A stretch of 64,000 bases of DNA from Pseudomonadota bacterium (GTDB lineage: Bacteria; Pseudomonadota; Gammaproteobacteria; Steroidobacterales; Steroidobacteraceae), in assembly GCA_018240525.1 (NCBI GenBank), contig JAFEFN010000014.1, positions 730,487 through 794,486 of the forward strand, read 5' to 3'. Under the pieces are notes generated by a model. It saw only the letters and a program-made list of their open reading frames with translations. It was not told where the DNA came from and searched no databases. This document shows, in pieces, positions 27,415 through 36,142 of the stretch. Made by a program: the position numbers and the translations under genes. Numbering within the stretch: the stretch's first letter is position 1; every line of letters begins with the position of its first letter.

Positions 27415-29175
27415 TCACTTTGGCAGGGTCAGCCGATCGCGGATCGCCAGCAGCACGTCATGCCGCGATACTTCCCCGAGCAGCGTGTTGCGCCATTGCC
27501 CGGCGGTCACCGGCAGCACAGTTGCATGCTCGCGAAGGAAGACGTCGAGCGCGACCCCGAGGGGCATTTCGGGAGCAAGGGCACAGGTGACCGACTCGGC
27601 GACCTCGGCAACCGGGGTTTCCCCGTCGAGCTGCCGACTGCGGACTCGCTTCAGGATCTGCCGAGGGTCAAGCCATGCCACGATCTCGTCGCGCTCGACA
27701 ATGTATACCCGGCCAACGGGTCGCCGCGGTAACTGTGCGAACATCTCGCGCAGCGTCGCGGAGGGCTTCACGATCGACACCGCGGGCTTCACCAGCGAGC
27801 TGACGGTCTTCAAGCGCCAGTCGTTGCTGCCACTGCCCGCAAGCCCATGACTGAGCGCGGCGTGATACACGGACTCACCGCGACGATAGACCTTGGCCGT
27901 ATAGTGGGCCGTGACGCAGGTGAGCATGAGCGGCAGCACGATGTCGTAGTCCAACGTCATCTCGAAAATCATGAGGATGGAGGTGAGTGGCGCGTGGGTC
28001 GTCGCGGCCAGGAACCCGCCCATTCCCACCAGTGCATAGGCTGCCGGAACGGACGTGACCGAAGGCAGCAGGGCGTGCAACACCGCCCCCACGGCCGCAC
28101 CCACGCCGCAGCCGATGAAGAGAGTCGGCGTAAAGACGCCGCCCACTGCCCCGGAACCCACCGTCGCTGCGGTCGCCAGCACTTTGGCCGCGAGGACCGC
28201 CAACAGCCATAGCCCGACCAGCTCGCCGGCCAGGATATTGCCCACGACGCTGTAGCCGTTACCCCAGACCTGCGGCACGAAGATCGAGATGGCACCGACA
28301 ATCAGCCCTCCCAGGGCGAGCTGCCAGTACAGCGGGAGCTGCCAGCCGACGAAGCGCGACTTGGCGAAGTCCAGCAGGGCCAGGAACGGGGGCGCCAGAT
28401 GTCCGAGCAGCACCCCGAGAATCACGTAGAAGACGAGCTCCCAGTTGGAGGCGAACTGCAGCGGCGGTATTACAAATACCGGGCCGTAGCCCAGAAAGCG
28501 GTGGATCGTGGCGCTCGAGACCACCGACGCCACCACGAGCGGGCCGAAGCTTTCCATCGCCGTCGAACCCAGGACGATCTCTGAGACGAACAGCGCACCC
28601 GAGATGGGCGCATTGTAGGCGGCGGCAATTCCCGCGGCGCCGCCACAGGCAACCATCAAGCGAAGCCGCGGGAGCGGCGCGCGCGCCAGCACGCCAAGCT
28701 TGGAGCCGAGCATCGCGGCCAGCTGCACCATCGGGCCCTCGCGGCCTATCGAGCCCCCAGAGGCGATCGTCAGCAACGATGACAGGCTGTTGCATAGGGA
28801 GGTGCGCAGTCCGATCCTGCCGTCACCGACGAGAATCGCTTCCATGTAGTCAACCGCTCGCGCCGAGCTTACTGCCCGCCCGGCCAGGTAAAGCACCAGC
28901 CCGGCGCAGGCGCCGCCCACGGGTGGCACCAGTGCCCGATGCCACCAAGTAAGCTCGGATGCCGCGTGCACCAGCCCGATGGCTTGCCCGGTAAACAGCG
29001 TTTCGAACAGGCGAACGCCCTCGCGGAAAGCAACGCTCGCCAGGGCGCCGCAGAAGCCCACCAGTGCGGCCCAAAAGACGATGCCCGCGAGATCCTCGTG
29101 CCCGAGCAGGATCAATCTGAGTCGCGTCAGCAGCGACAGCGGCAGGCGGGCGAGCTCGCGCACCTGGGTGTGCAT
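27415..29175 (-). CDS. ClC-family chloride channel/antiporter with C-terminal CBS pair
   Basis: The 586-residue protein has about ten membrane helices. The gating-glutamate motif GGSIGREGPMVQL lies at about residue 140 and the filter motif GVFTPTLFIGCGVG at about residue 355. A C-terminal CBS pair (from about SATLREMFAQLPRRPVGRVY) follows. The usual helix-D motif GSGIP is replaced by SSARAVDYME, a feature of bacterial ClC-CBS proteins. ClC proteins exchange Cl- for H+ or conduct anions at the inner membrane. The ATG at 29173-29175 starts the family-like region; further upstream codons look non-coding. It lies downstream of the efflux operon on the same strand, 193 bases after the outer-membrane channel gene. 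Confidence 0.87.
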   Translation of the reverse strand: MHTQVRELARLPLSLLTRLRLILLGHEDLAGIVFWAALVGFCGALASVAFREGVRLFETLFTGQAIGLVHAASELTWWHRALVPPVGGACAGLVLYLAGRAVSSARAVDYMEAILVGDGRIGLRTSLCNSLSSLLTIASGGSIGREGPMVQLAAMLGSKLGVLARAPLPRLRLMVACGGAAGIAAAYNAPISGALFVSEIVLGSTAMESFGPLVVASVVSSATIHRFLGYGPVFVIPPLQFASNWELVFYVILGVLLGHLAPPFLALLDFAKSRFVGWQLPLYWQLALGGLIVGAISIFVPQVWGNGYSVVGNILAGELVGLWLLAVLAAKVLATAATVGSGAVGGVFTPTLFIGCGVGAAVGAVLHALLPSVTSVPAAYALVGMGGFLAATTHAPLTSILMIFEMTLDYDIVLPLMLTCVTAHYTAKVYRRGESVYHAALSHGLAGSGSNDWRLKTVSSLVKPAVSIVKPSATLREMFAQLPRRPVGRVYIVERDEIVAWLDPRQILKRVRSRQLDGETPVAEVAESVTCALAPEMPLGVALDVFLREHATVLPVTAGQWRNTLLGEVSRHDVLLAIRDRLTLPK

Positions 29176-29368
29176 CGCCGTGCGGCTCACCGCATCCGTG
29201 AATCGAAGTGAGGCCGCAGGAGCGCCCGCCGTGTCGGTTTGACCGCCCCAGCCGGATGCTGCCCGGATCGCGACTCGATCGCCCGCCGCGCCCGACCGGC
29301 ACCCTGCGGCAGCCCGATCGCCGCGAGCCAATCGCTGACGTGACCCCGGCCGGCAGGCACGGACATGG

Positions 29369-30874
29369 CTATCGCGGCAGCGCGGCTGATGCCTGCAACA
29401 TCGCGCCGCTTTCGTAGCTCAGCGCAGACTGCTGCACCAGCACATCGTATCGGGCCACGGTCTCTCCTATCTGCGCTGAGGTCAGCTCAAGCTGCGCCTG
29501 ACTCAACTCGACGATGGAACTGCTGCCGGCCCGGTAGCGGGCATCGGCAAGCTGGTACGCGGTGGCGGCGTAGCGACTGAGCTGCTGGCTCGTTCGCAGT
29601 CGCTCGCGTGCGTTGTTGAGGCTCAGCCATGCGATACGCACATCGCGGGTTACCTCGTCCTCGACCGTGCGCAGGGACTCGCCTGCCGCCTTCGCGCGCA
29701 GTTCCGCCTCGTGTTGTCGGGCCAGATAGAATCCGCCCGCGAACAACGGCACGCTGATCTGAATTCCGCCGGCGCTATAGTTATCCGGAAGGCGTGCGTC
29801 GTGTGAAGGCGCGTCGCCTGCCGCAACGACCGCGGAAATCGTTGGCAGGCGCGAATCCCGCAAGGACTGCGCCAGGCGAATTGCCGCGTCACGCTGGTCT
29901 CGTAGAGTGCCAAGCTCCGGCCGATCCTGCAACGCACGGTCGGTCAATGCCGCAAGGTTGCCCTCCGCGACGATTGGCGGCGGGGCATCTTCCTGCAACG
30001 TGAAATGCTGCTGCTCGCGAAACCCCAATATCGTCGACAGCGACGCCATCGAGGAATCGAAGTCGTTCTGTGCCCTCTGCAGCAATAGTCTCGCATCCTG
30101 TAACGCCACGCTGGCGAAACTGACGTCGAGGTCGGACTTGAGCTTGTTCTGCGCAAGGATCGTGACTCGATCGAGCAGCAACTGCCGCGTGTTCACGGTT
30201 TGCTGGGCGACGTTCTCGACCGCCTGCGCCTGCAGTACGGCGAAGTAGCTGCGGTCGACCCCCAGCAGCACCTGCTCGCGCGTGGTCTGGGCCGCCTGAT
30301 CCTCGGCGTGGGCCTGCAGCTTGGTGCTCGCGGAAAGATTCGTGGTGCGGCCGAAGTCGGTGATCAACTGGCTGACTCCCACGCCGAAGGCGGTGCGATC
30401 GAAGACGCTTGGGTTGTTGAGCCCTCCTGCCATGATGCGCGTGTCCTCCGACCCTGCGCGCACGAACGATCCATAGAGGTTCGCCTGCGGAAGCAGGCCC
30501 GAGCGTGCCTGCTTGAATACCTCGGTTGCCGCCAGTGCGCGGTAATCGGCGGCGGCGATGCCAGGATGGTTCTTCAAGGCGATCGCGTGCGCCTCCTCCA
30601 GGGTGAGAACGCGCGCGCTTGCGCCCGGCGACTCGGCGCCCGGCTCTGGCGGTGGCGCGAGGATGGCCTGTGCCTGAGTGCTTGCCGCCGCCTGCCCGGC
30701 GGCGGCGAGCGCACCGCGAAAGTCAGTGTTATGCACATTCCCGGGGCCATCAGCATCCGCGCCGTCTGCCCAGATGCCGGCCATCAGGGCCATGACGGCC
30801 AGGGCAATCAGGTTGTGCCCTCTTCTTCTTTCGGGTCGTATCCGGCAGGGCGTGCCGGGCGCTGCAAGGATCAT
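29369..30874 (-). CDS. TolC-family outer-membrane efflux channel
   Basis: The 501-residue precursor has a hydrophobic export segment after a basic leader (LIALAVMALMAGIWADG). Two repeated OEP domains follow, beginning with VLTLEEAHAIALKNHPGIAA and with coiled-coil helices such as QLADARYRAGSSSIVELSQA, the standard TolC/NodT pattern. It forms the trimeric outer-membrane conduit for the RND pump encoded just upstream, whose stop it overlaps (ATGA). A lipobox is not evident. Confidence 0.9.
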   Translation of the reverse strand: MILAAPGTPCRIRPERRRGHNLIALAVMALMAGIWADGADADGPGNVHNTDFRGALAAAGQAAASTQAQAILAPPPEPGAESPGASARVLTLEEAHAIALKNHPGIAAADYRALAATEVFKQARSGLLPQANLYGSFVRAGSEDTRIMAGGLNNPSVFDRTAFGVGVSQLITDFGRTTNLSASTKLQAHAEDQAAQTTREQVLLGVDRSYFAVLQAQAVENVAQQTVNTRQLLLDRVTILAQNKLKSDLDVSFASVALQDARLLLQRAQNDFDSSMASLSTILGFREQQHFTLQEDAPPPIVAEGNLAALTDRALQDRPELGTLRDQRDAAIRLAQSLRDSRLPTISAVVAAGDAPSHDARLPDNYSAGGIQISVPLFAGGFYLARQHEAELRAKAAGESLRTVEDEVTRDVRIAWLSLNNARERLRTSQQLSRYAATAYQLADARYRAGSSSIVELSQAQLELTSAQIGETVARYDVLVQQSALSYESGAMLQASAALPR

Positions 30875-33800
30875 GCGATTTCACCCGTGGTCGATGCGCC
30901 TGCGCCCGAACCATCTTGCCCGCCAGGGCCCGGCTCATCCCGGCGATGAACGAGGTAGTAGGCGGCGGGCACGATGAAGACCGTCAGCACCACCGAGACT
31001 GCGAGCCCTCCGATGATGGCGCGGGCGAGTGGCGCGTACGCCTCGCTGCCGGTCCCGAGCTTCATTGCCATGGGGATCAAACCGATCAGGGTTGCCAGTG
31101 AGGTCATCAGTACCGGACGCAACCGGACGCGACAGGCCAGCGAGACGGCCTCACGCAGGGCGCGGCCCTCCTGCCGCAACCGATTCGTGAAATCGACGAT
31201 CAGGATGCTATTCGAGACAACGATGCCGACCATCATCACCACCCCCATCAGCGACATTACGTTCAGCGTCGTGCCTGTGAGGAGCAGGATCAGCAGCACC
31301 CCGGTCAGCCCCGTCGGCACCGCGAGCAGGATAAGGAATGGATCGACGAAGGACTTGAACTGCGCCACGAGGATCAGATAGACCAGCAGCGTCGAGAGAA
31401 TCAGGCCGAAACCGAAGGCACTGAAGGAGGTCTGCATTGCCTGGGCCGAGCCACGGATCGTGACACGCACGCCCTCCGGAAGCCTGGTGGCGTGAATGAT
31501 GTCCTGCACCTGGCTCAGCACGCCGCTTAGATCCTCACCCGCCGGCGAAACGTAGACATCCATCACTCGGCGTAGCTGGTAGTGATCAACCTCGGTGGGC
31601 GTCTCGATGTGGCGCAGGCTGCTGACGGTATCGAGTTGCGTCGGTTGCAACGCATGATCACCGCGCAACGGCACGGCCGAAAGGTCGGTGAAGTTGCGGA
31701 TAAAGTCCTCCGGATACTGCACCGTCAGCATGTAGTCGTTGCCGGTCTTCGGATCCACCCAGTAGCTCGGCGCAATCATCTGGTTGGAGGTGAGCGCCGT
31801 AATGACGTTGCCGACCACTTCCTTTTCATTCAGTCCGAGTTCGCTGGCCCGAACCCGGTCGATGTCAAGCTTCAACGAGGGATAGTCGACATCCTGCGGG
31901 ACGAGGACATCGCTGACGCCGCGGAGCAATCGCACGCGCCGCGCGATTTCCGTGGCCGTGCGGTGGGCGGCCTCGATGTTGCTGCCGCTGACCTGAATGT
32001 CCAGCGGTGCCGGCAGACCGAGATTAAGTACCGCATCGACCAGACCGCCGGTCTGAAAGTAAGTAGCTACCTGCGGTACGCGTTCGCGTAAGCGCTGGCG
32101 CACGAGGTCCATGTATTGAAAACTGCTAAGCGTGTGATTGTCCTCCAGACCAACCTGCACGAACGCGGTGTGCGGTCCCGAGTTGGAGGTATACATTGAG
32201 GAGAATCCGGGCGTCGTGCCGATGTTTGACACGATGATCTTGAGTTCCTTGCGGGGCACGACGGAGCGCACGACCTGCTCGACCTCGTTAACCAACTGAT
32301 CGGTGATCTCCAGCCTCGTGCCGGTACGGGCCTTCAGGTTAATTACGAACTGACTGGGGTCGGTGCGCGGAAAGTAGGACTTGCCCACCAGCGGATACAG
32401 CGCGAGGCTTAGCACGAAGATACCGGTGATTCCCAAAACGGTAGCCGCCGGTCGCAGGAGCGCGCGCGCAAGGCTCCCCTCGTAGCGGTCGAGCATGCCG
32501 GTGAAGTGGTGATTGAACCAGACGTTGAACCGGCGCCCCCATGATGGCTGACCAGAGAGGCCGCTGGCGGACCCCGCGGAGTCCGCTCCATGCTCCGCAG
32601 CGCCTTCGCCGTGCGGGCTCTTGATCAGCTTGGCGCAGAACAGCGGCACCACGGTCATTGCCACGAAGTACGAAGCGAACAGCGACAGCACCACCGAGAG
32701 CGCAAGAGCGCTGAACAGGAAGCGGCTGACGCCATAAAGAAAGGTTACCGGGAAGAACACGATGGCGGTCGTGAGGGTGGCCGCGAGAACCGGAAGAGCC
32801 ACCTCCTTGCCTCCTCGTTCGGCCGCGACCTCCGGGGACTCGCCGAGTTCCATATGGCGGAAGATGTTCTCCAGCACAACAACGGAGTTGTCGATGAGCC
32901 GCGAGAACGCCAGGGCAAGCCCGCCGAGAATCATCGCGTTGATCGTGTTGTCACCCAGGGACAGGGCGATGAATGCCGCGAGGGCGGACAGGGGGATGGA
33001 AAGAAATACCGCCGCAGTCGCACGCATGCTGCCAAGAAAGATCAGGATCATGACGCCGGTGAGCACCAAGCCGATCACGCCTTCGTCGATCAGGTTCTCG
33101 ATGGCGCTGCGAACGAACTTTGACTGGTCAAAGACAACGTTGGCGATGAGCTGCTTCGGCACGTCGAGCAGGTGCGCGACGCCCGCGCGGATGCCGTCCA
33201 CCACAGCGATCGTGTTGGCGTCGCCGCCCTGTTTCAGCACCGGCAGGTAGACCGAGGGCTGCCCATCGACACGCACGATGTTGTTCTGGATCTGCGCGGC
33301 GTCCTGCGCCTTGCCCACGTCGGCAACGAGTACCGAGGCGTTGTTCACCGTCTTCAGCGGCAGACGGTTGATGTCCGCCATCGAGTTGATCTGGCTGTTG
33401 GCGTAGAGGTTGTAGTCGTACGGCCCGATCTTCACATCGCCCGCCGGCAGGATGAGATTCGCCTCATTCACGGTGCGCACCACATCCATCACGCTCAGCT
33501 GGTGCGCCTGCAACTTGAGGGGGTCGACGTACACCATGATCTGTCGGTACTTGCCCCCGAAGGGCTGTGGCACCGAGGCTCCCGGGGTATTGGCGATCTG
33601 ATTGCGTACGTCGTACTGGCCCAGGTCGCGTAGCTGTGCCTCGTTGAGACCAGCGCCCTTCAGGGTAACCAGACATACCGGCAGGCTCGAGGCGTCGAAC
33701 TTCAGAACCACCGGCGGCAAGGTTCCAGGCGGCAGCTTGCGCAGGTCTGCCATCGCGAGATTCGCGATGCTGGTCACGGCGGAATCAGCGTTAAAGCCCG

Positions 33801-34083
33801 GCTGAAAGTAGATCTTGATCAGACTCACGCCCGGCAGCGATCGAGACTCCATGTGATCGACGCCGCTGGCCAGGGTGAAGAAGCGCTCGAAACGGCCCGT
33901 GATGTCGGTCTCAATCTGCTCCGGTGGCATGCCGTTGAAGAATGTGGCAACCACAACCACCGGGATACGGACGGCCGGAAACAGGTCGACGGGCATCTTC
34001 ACCACGCTGGTGATGCCGACGACGCAAGTGATCAGACAGATGACAATGATGAGGTAGGGGAAGCGCAGGGCAAAACGTGACAT
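30871..34083 (-). CDS. RND efflux transporter inner-membrane subunit
   Basis: At 1070 residues this has the AcrB/MdtB size, with twelve membrane helices and two large periplasmic loops. It begins FALRFPYLIIVICLITCVVG with the conserved PVDLFP motif after helix 1. The proton-relay region in helix 4 reads FSRLIDNSVVVLENI. One of the two usual aspartates is therefore an asparagine (DD in AcrB, DN here), a variation seen in some HAE-type pumps. Substrate specificity cannot be told. The operon order is fusion protein, RraA-like protein, RND pump, outer-membrane channel. Confidence 0.92.
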   Translation of the reverse strand: MSRFALRFPYLIIVICLITCVVGITSVVKMPVDLFPAVRIPVVVVATFFNGMPPEQIETDITGRFERFFTLASGVDHMESRSLPGVSLIKIYFQPGFNADSAVTSIANLAMADLRKLPPGTLPPVVLKFDASSLPVCLVTLKGAGLNEAQLRDLGQYDVRNQIANTPGASVPQPFGGKYRQIMVYVDPLKLQAHQLSVMDVVRTVNEANLILPAGDVKIGPYDYNLYANSQINSMADINRLPLKTVNNASVLVADVGKAQDAAQIQNNIVRVDGQPSVYLPVLKQGGDANTIAVVDGIRAGVAHLLDVPKQLIANVVFDQSKFVRSAIENLIDEGVIGLVLTGVMILIFLGSMRATAAVFLSIPLSALAAFIALSLGDNTINAMILGGLALAFSRLIDNSVVVLENIFRHMELGESPEVAAERGGKEVALPVLAATLTTAIVFFPVTFLYGVSRFLFSALALSVVLSLFASYFVAMTVVPLFCAKLIKSPHGEGAAEHGADSAGSASGLSGQPSWGRRFNVWFNHHFTGMLDRYEGSLARALLRPAATVLGITGIFVLSLALYPLVGKSYFPRTDPSQFVINLKARTGTRLEITDQLVNEVEQVVRSVVPRKELKIIVSNIGTTPGFSSMYTSNSGPHTAFVQVGLEDNHTLSSFQYMDLVRQRLRERVPQVATYFQTGGLVDAVLNLGLPAPLDIQVSGSNIEAAHRTATEIARRVRLLRGVSDVLVPQDVDYPSLKLDIDRVRASELGLNEKEVVGNVITALTSNQMIAPSYWVDPKTGNDYMLTVQYPEDFIRNFTDLSAVPLRGDHALQPTQLDTVSSLRHIETPTEVDHYQLRRVMDVYVSPAGEDLSGVLSQVQDIIHATRLPEGVRVTIRGSAQAMQTSFSAFGFGLILSTLLVYLILVAQFKSFVDPFLILLAVPTGLTGVLLILLLTGTTLNVMSLMGVVMMVGIVVSNSILIVDFTNRLRQEGRALREAVSLACRVRLRPVLMTSLATLIGLIPMAMKLGTGSEAYAPLARAIIGGLAVSVVLTVFIVPAAYYLVHRRDEPGPGGQDGSGAGASTTGEIA

Positions 34084-34102
34084 GGTAAAGACCGCCGGGG
34101 AC

Positions 34103-34798
34103 TTATTTCGAGGTCTGGGCGAGAAGCGCGCGCAGCTTCGCCAGCGTGAAATCGGGCGAGCGGCACAGGGCGATCAGCGCCTGCTCGCGTGCCACCATCC
34201 GCGCGGCTACCGCAGGGATCTGCGGCGCAATGGCCAGCGGCACCGACTGCACTCCATGCAGGTCGCCGTGCAGCAGATCCCCCGACTGGATGGTCAGGCC
34301 ACCGATCTTGACGGGTTGCCCGAAGTCGATGATGTGGACATAGCCATGCGAAACGGAAACGCTGCCCGCGAAGTAGTGGAAGCCGACGCTGCGTGCGGCG
34401 GGAATGTCGCGTACGGCACCGTTGGTCACCACGCCTACGCAGTTGAGCGCGCGCAAGATGCTCATGTGCACCTCACCGACTAGGGAACACAAACCCGGCC
34501 TGCTCGCCGTATCCTCGACAACCACAACCCGCGGCGCGGGCAAGGATTCGACGTAGTCCCACCAATCGGTCCTGTCCGGATACGACCCGTGGGTCGTCGG
34601 GGGCGCGGAGCCCCTGATCTTCACGGTGGCCGCATACCCGAGCATGGGGGCGAGCTCCGGAAACAGGCTTCTGACCGTGTGATCCACGAAGCCCTCGTTG
34701 CGCAGGCGGTCGTGGAATGTCTCGATGGCGTTGGCCAGCGTGCAGGCATCGAGCCTGCGCAGAGCCTGCAGCTGCTCTTCGCGGAGTGTGGTTCTCAT
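34103..34798 (-). CDS. RraA/HMG-aldolase-fold protein inside an efflux operon
   Basis: The 231-residue sequence fits the RraA-like family, which includes 4-hydroxy-4-methyl-2-oxoglutarate/4-carboxy-4-hydroxy-2-oxoadipate aldolases and the RNase E inhibitor RraA. Visible signatures are LVGEVHMSILRALNCVG, VVTNGAVRDIP (the Arg130-Asp131 pair used by the aldolases) and SGDLLHGDLHGV. Keeping the Arg-Asp pair favours a metal-dependent lyase over the E. coli RraA type. Its ATG overlaps the stop of the membrane-fusion gene (ATGA) and it is followed by the RND gene after 19 bases, so it is a true operon member. No other pathway genes are nearby to name a substrate. Confidence 0.85.
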   Translation of the reverse strand: MRTTLREEQLQALRRLDACTLANAIETFHDRLRNEGFVDHTVRSLFPELAPMLGYAATVKIRGSAPPTTHGSYPDRTDWWDYVESLPAPRVVVVEDTASRPGLCSLVGEVHMSILRALNCVGVVTNGAVRDIPAARSVGFHYFAGSVSVSHGYVHIIDFGQPVKIGGLTIQSGDLLHGDLHGVQSVPLAIAPQIPAVAARMVAREQALIALCRSPDFTLAKLRALLAQTSK

Positions 34799-35976
34799 CG
34801 GCCTGCCAAGGGTGATGTGATGTGCGGATCGACCTTCTGCCCAGGGCTCAGCTGGCTCGGATTCCCGACCATGACCAGATCGCCCTCCTGAAGTCCGGAG
34901 GTGACTTCGTATTTCGTCGGGGTCTCCAGGCCGAGTTTGACCGGGCGCTCCTCGATCCGATGCGCGGCATTCACCACAAGGACGCTTCTGGCCCCTTGTG
35001 GCACCGCCTCGGTCGGGATGGCCAGCGCGTGTGGGCGCTGATCGACTTTGAGGGTGACGTTGGCATACATGCCGGGTACCAGCTCGAGCGACGGATTGGG
35101 GACTTCCATCTCTACGATCATGGTGCGCGTGCTGTCGTCAATCTTGTCCGTGAAGCGCGCGATCTTGCCCTCGAACACGCGTCCACCGAGCGAGTCGACG
35201 CGGACGCTCACGGGAGCACCCAGGCGGATACCCCGCACGTAGTCGACTGTCACCGGGAAATCCAGCCGCAGCAACGTGTTGTCGGACACCCGTACCAGCG
35301 GCATGGCCTGGGTCTGCGAGGCGGTGCCGGCCTGGATCAGCGCGCCGGGGTCGGCATAGCGCTTTGTGACCACGCCCGGGAAGGGAGCCGTGATCTTGGT
35401 GTAGCTCACGAGCGTCTGGTACTTCTCGACATCGGACTTGGCCGCCGCAAGGGCTCCCTGCGCCGTGGCATCCTTGGCTTCGGCGGTATCAATATCCTGC
35501 TGCGCGATCAGGTTGGGGTGCTGCTTGTTGACTTCCACCAACCGGGTGTAAGCGAGATGGGCGTCCTTATAATCAGCCGCAGCGCGCTGGCGCGTCGCGA
35601 CGGCATGCTCCAGATCATCCCCAAGCTCGGGAATCTCCAGAACCGCCAATAGCTCGCCGGCCGTCACCTTGTCGCCGATGTCCACGTTCATCTTGTGCAC
35701 ATAGCCGGACACCTTGGCGTGCACGTCGACTTCGTTGTAGGGGCGGAATTCGGCCGGGATCGTGATTTCCCTGTACAGGTTCTCACGATCGACCTTGACC
35801 ACGGCCACCGCGGGCACGGCGCCGGAATCGGCCGCTTCGGCGCCGCTGGCCCTTCCGCGCCAGGCGCGCAGCACGACGGCAAGCAGAACCAGGACGATCA
35901 GTGCCAGGCCCCACGCGAGACGGCGCCGCAGCGGACGGTGCTTCAGGCCGAAGGGAGGAGCGGGTGTTGTGTTCAT
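34795..35976 (-). CDS. RND efflux periplasmic adaptor (membrane fusion protein)
   Basis: The 393-residue protein has one N-terminal membrane anchor (LAWGLALIVLVLLAVVLRAW), a biotinyl-lipoyl-like half (VSGYVHKMNVDIGDKVTAGE), a helical hairpin (about residues 125-190), the second lipoyl half (APFPGVVTKRYADPGALI) and a beta-barrel domain. It bridges the RND pump and the TolC-like channel. The start at 35974-35976 begins MNTTPAPPFGLKHRPLRRRL. It is first in the operon. The 166 bases upstream, between it and the kinase gene, hold a possible -10 (TATCAT on the minus strand) but no convincing promoter. Confidence 0.92.
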   Translation of the reverse strand: MNTTPAPPFGLKHRPLRRRLAWGLALIVLVLLAVVLRAWRGRASGAEAADSGAVPAVAVVKVDRENLYREITIPAEFRPYNEVDVHAKVSGYVHKMNVDIGDKVTAGELLAVLEIPELGDDLEHAVATRQRAAADYKDAHLAYTRLVEVNKQHPNLIAQQDIDTAEAKDATAQGALAAAKSDVEKYQTLVSYTKITAPFPGVVTKRYADPGALIQAGTASQTQAMPLVRVSDNTLLRLDFPVTVDYVRGIRLGAPVSVRVDSLGGRVFEGKIARFTDKIDDSTRTMIVEMEVPNPSLELVPGMYANVTLKVDQRPHALAIPTEAVPQGARSVLVVNAAHRIEERPVKLGLETPTKYEVTSGLQEGDLVMVGNPSQLSPGQKVDPHITSPLAGR

Positions 35977-36142
35977 GCGTACGGGTTGAGATTGAGCTGA
36001 AGACGGATGGCTTCGCCTGGACGTGGCGGAGTGCGGGCGCAAGTCGGGCGCGATGATACAAAGGCACCCAGATCCCCGGAATGCGGCCCGAACACCTCGT
36101 GGAACGGCCGGCGGGCCAGCGGCACGGCTTGCCTTGCGGGGT

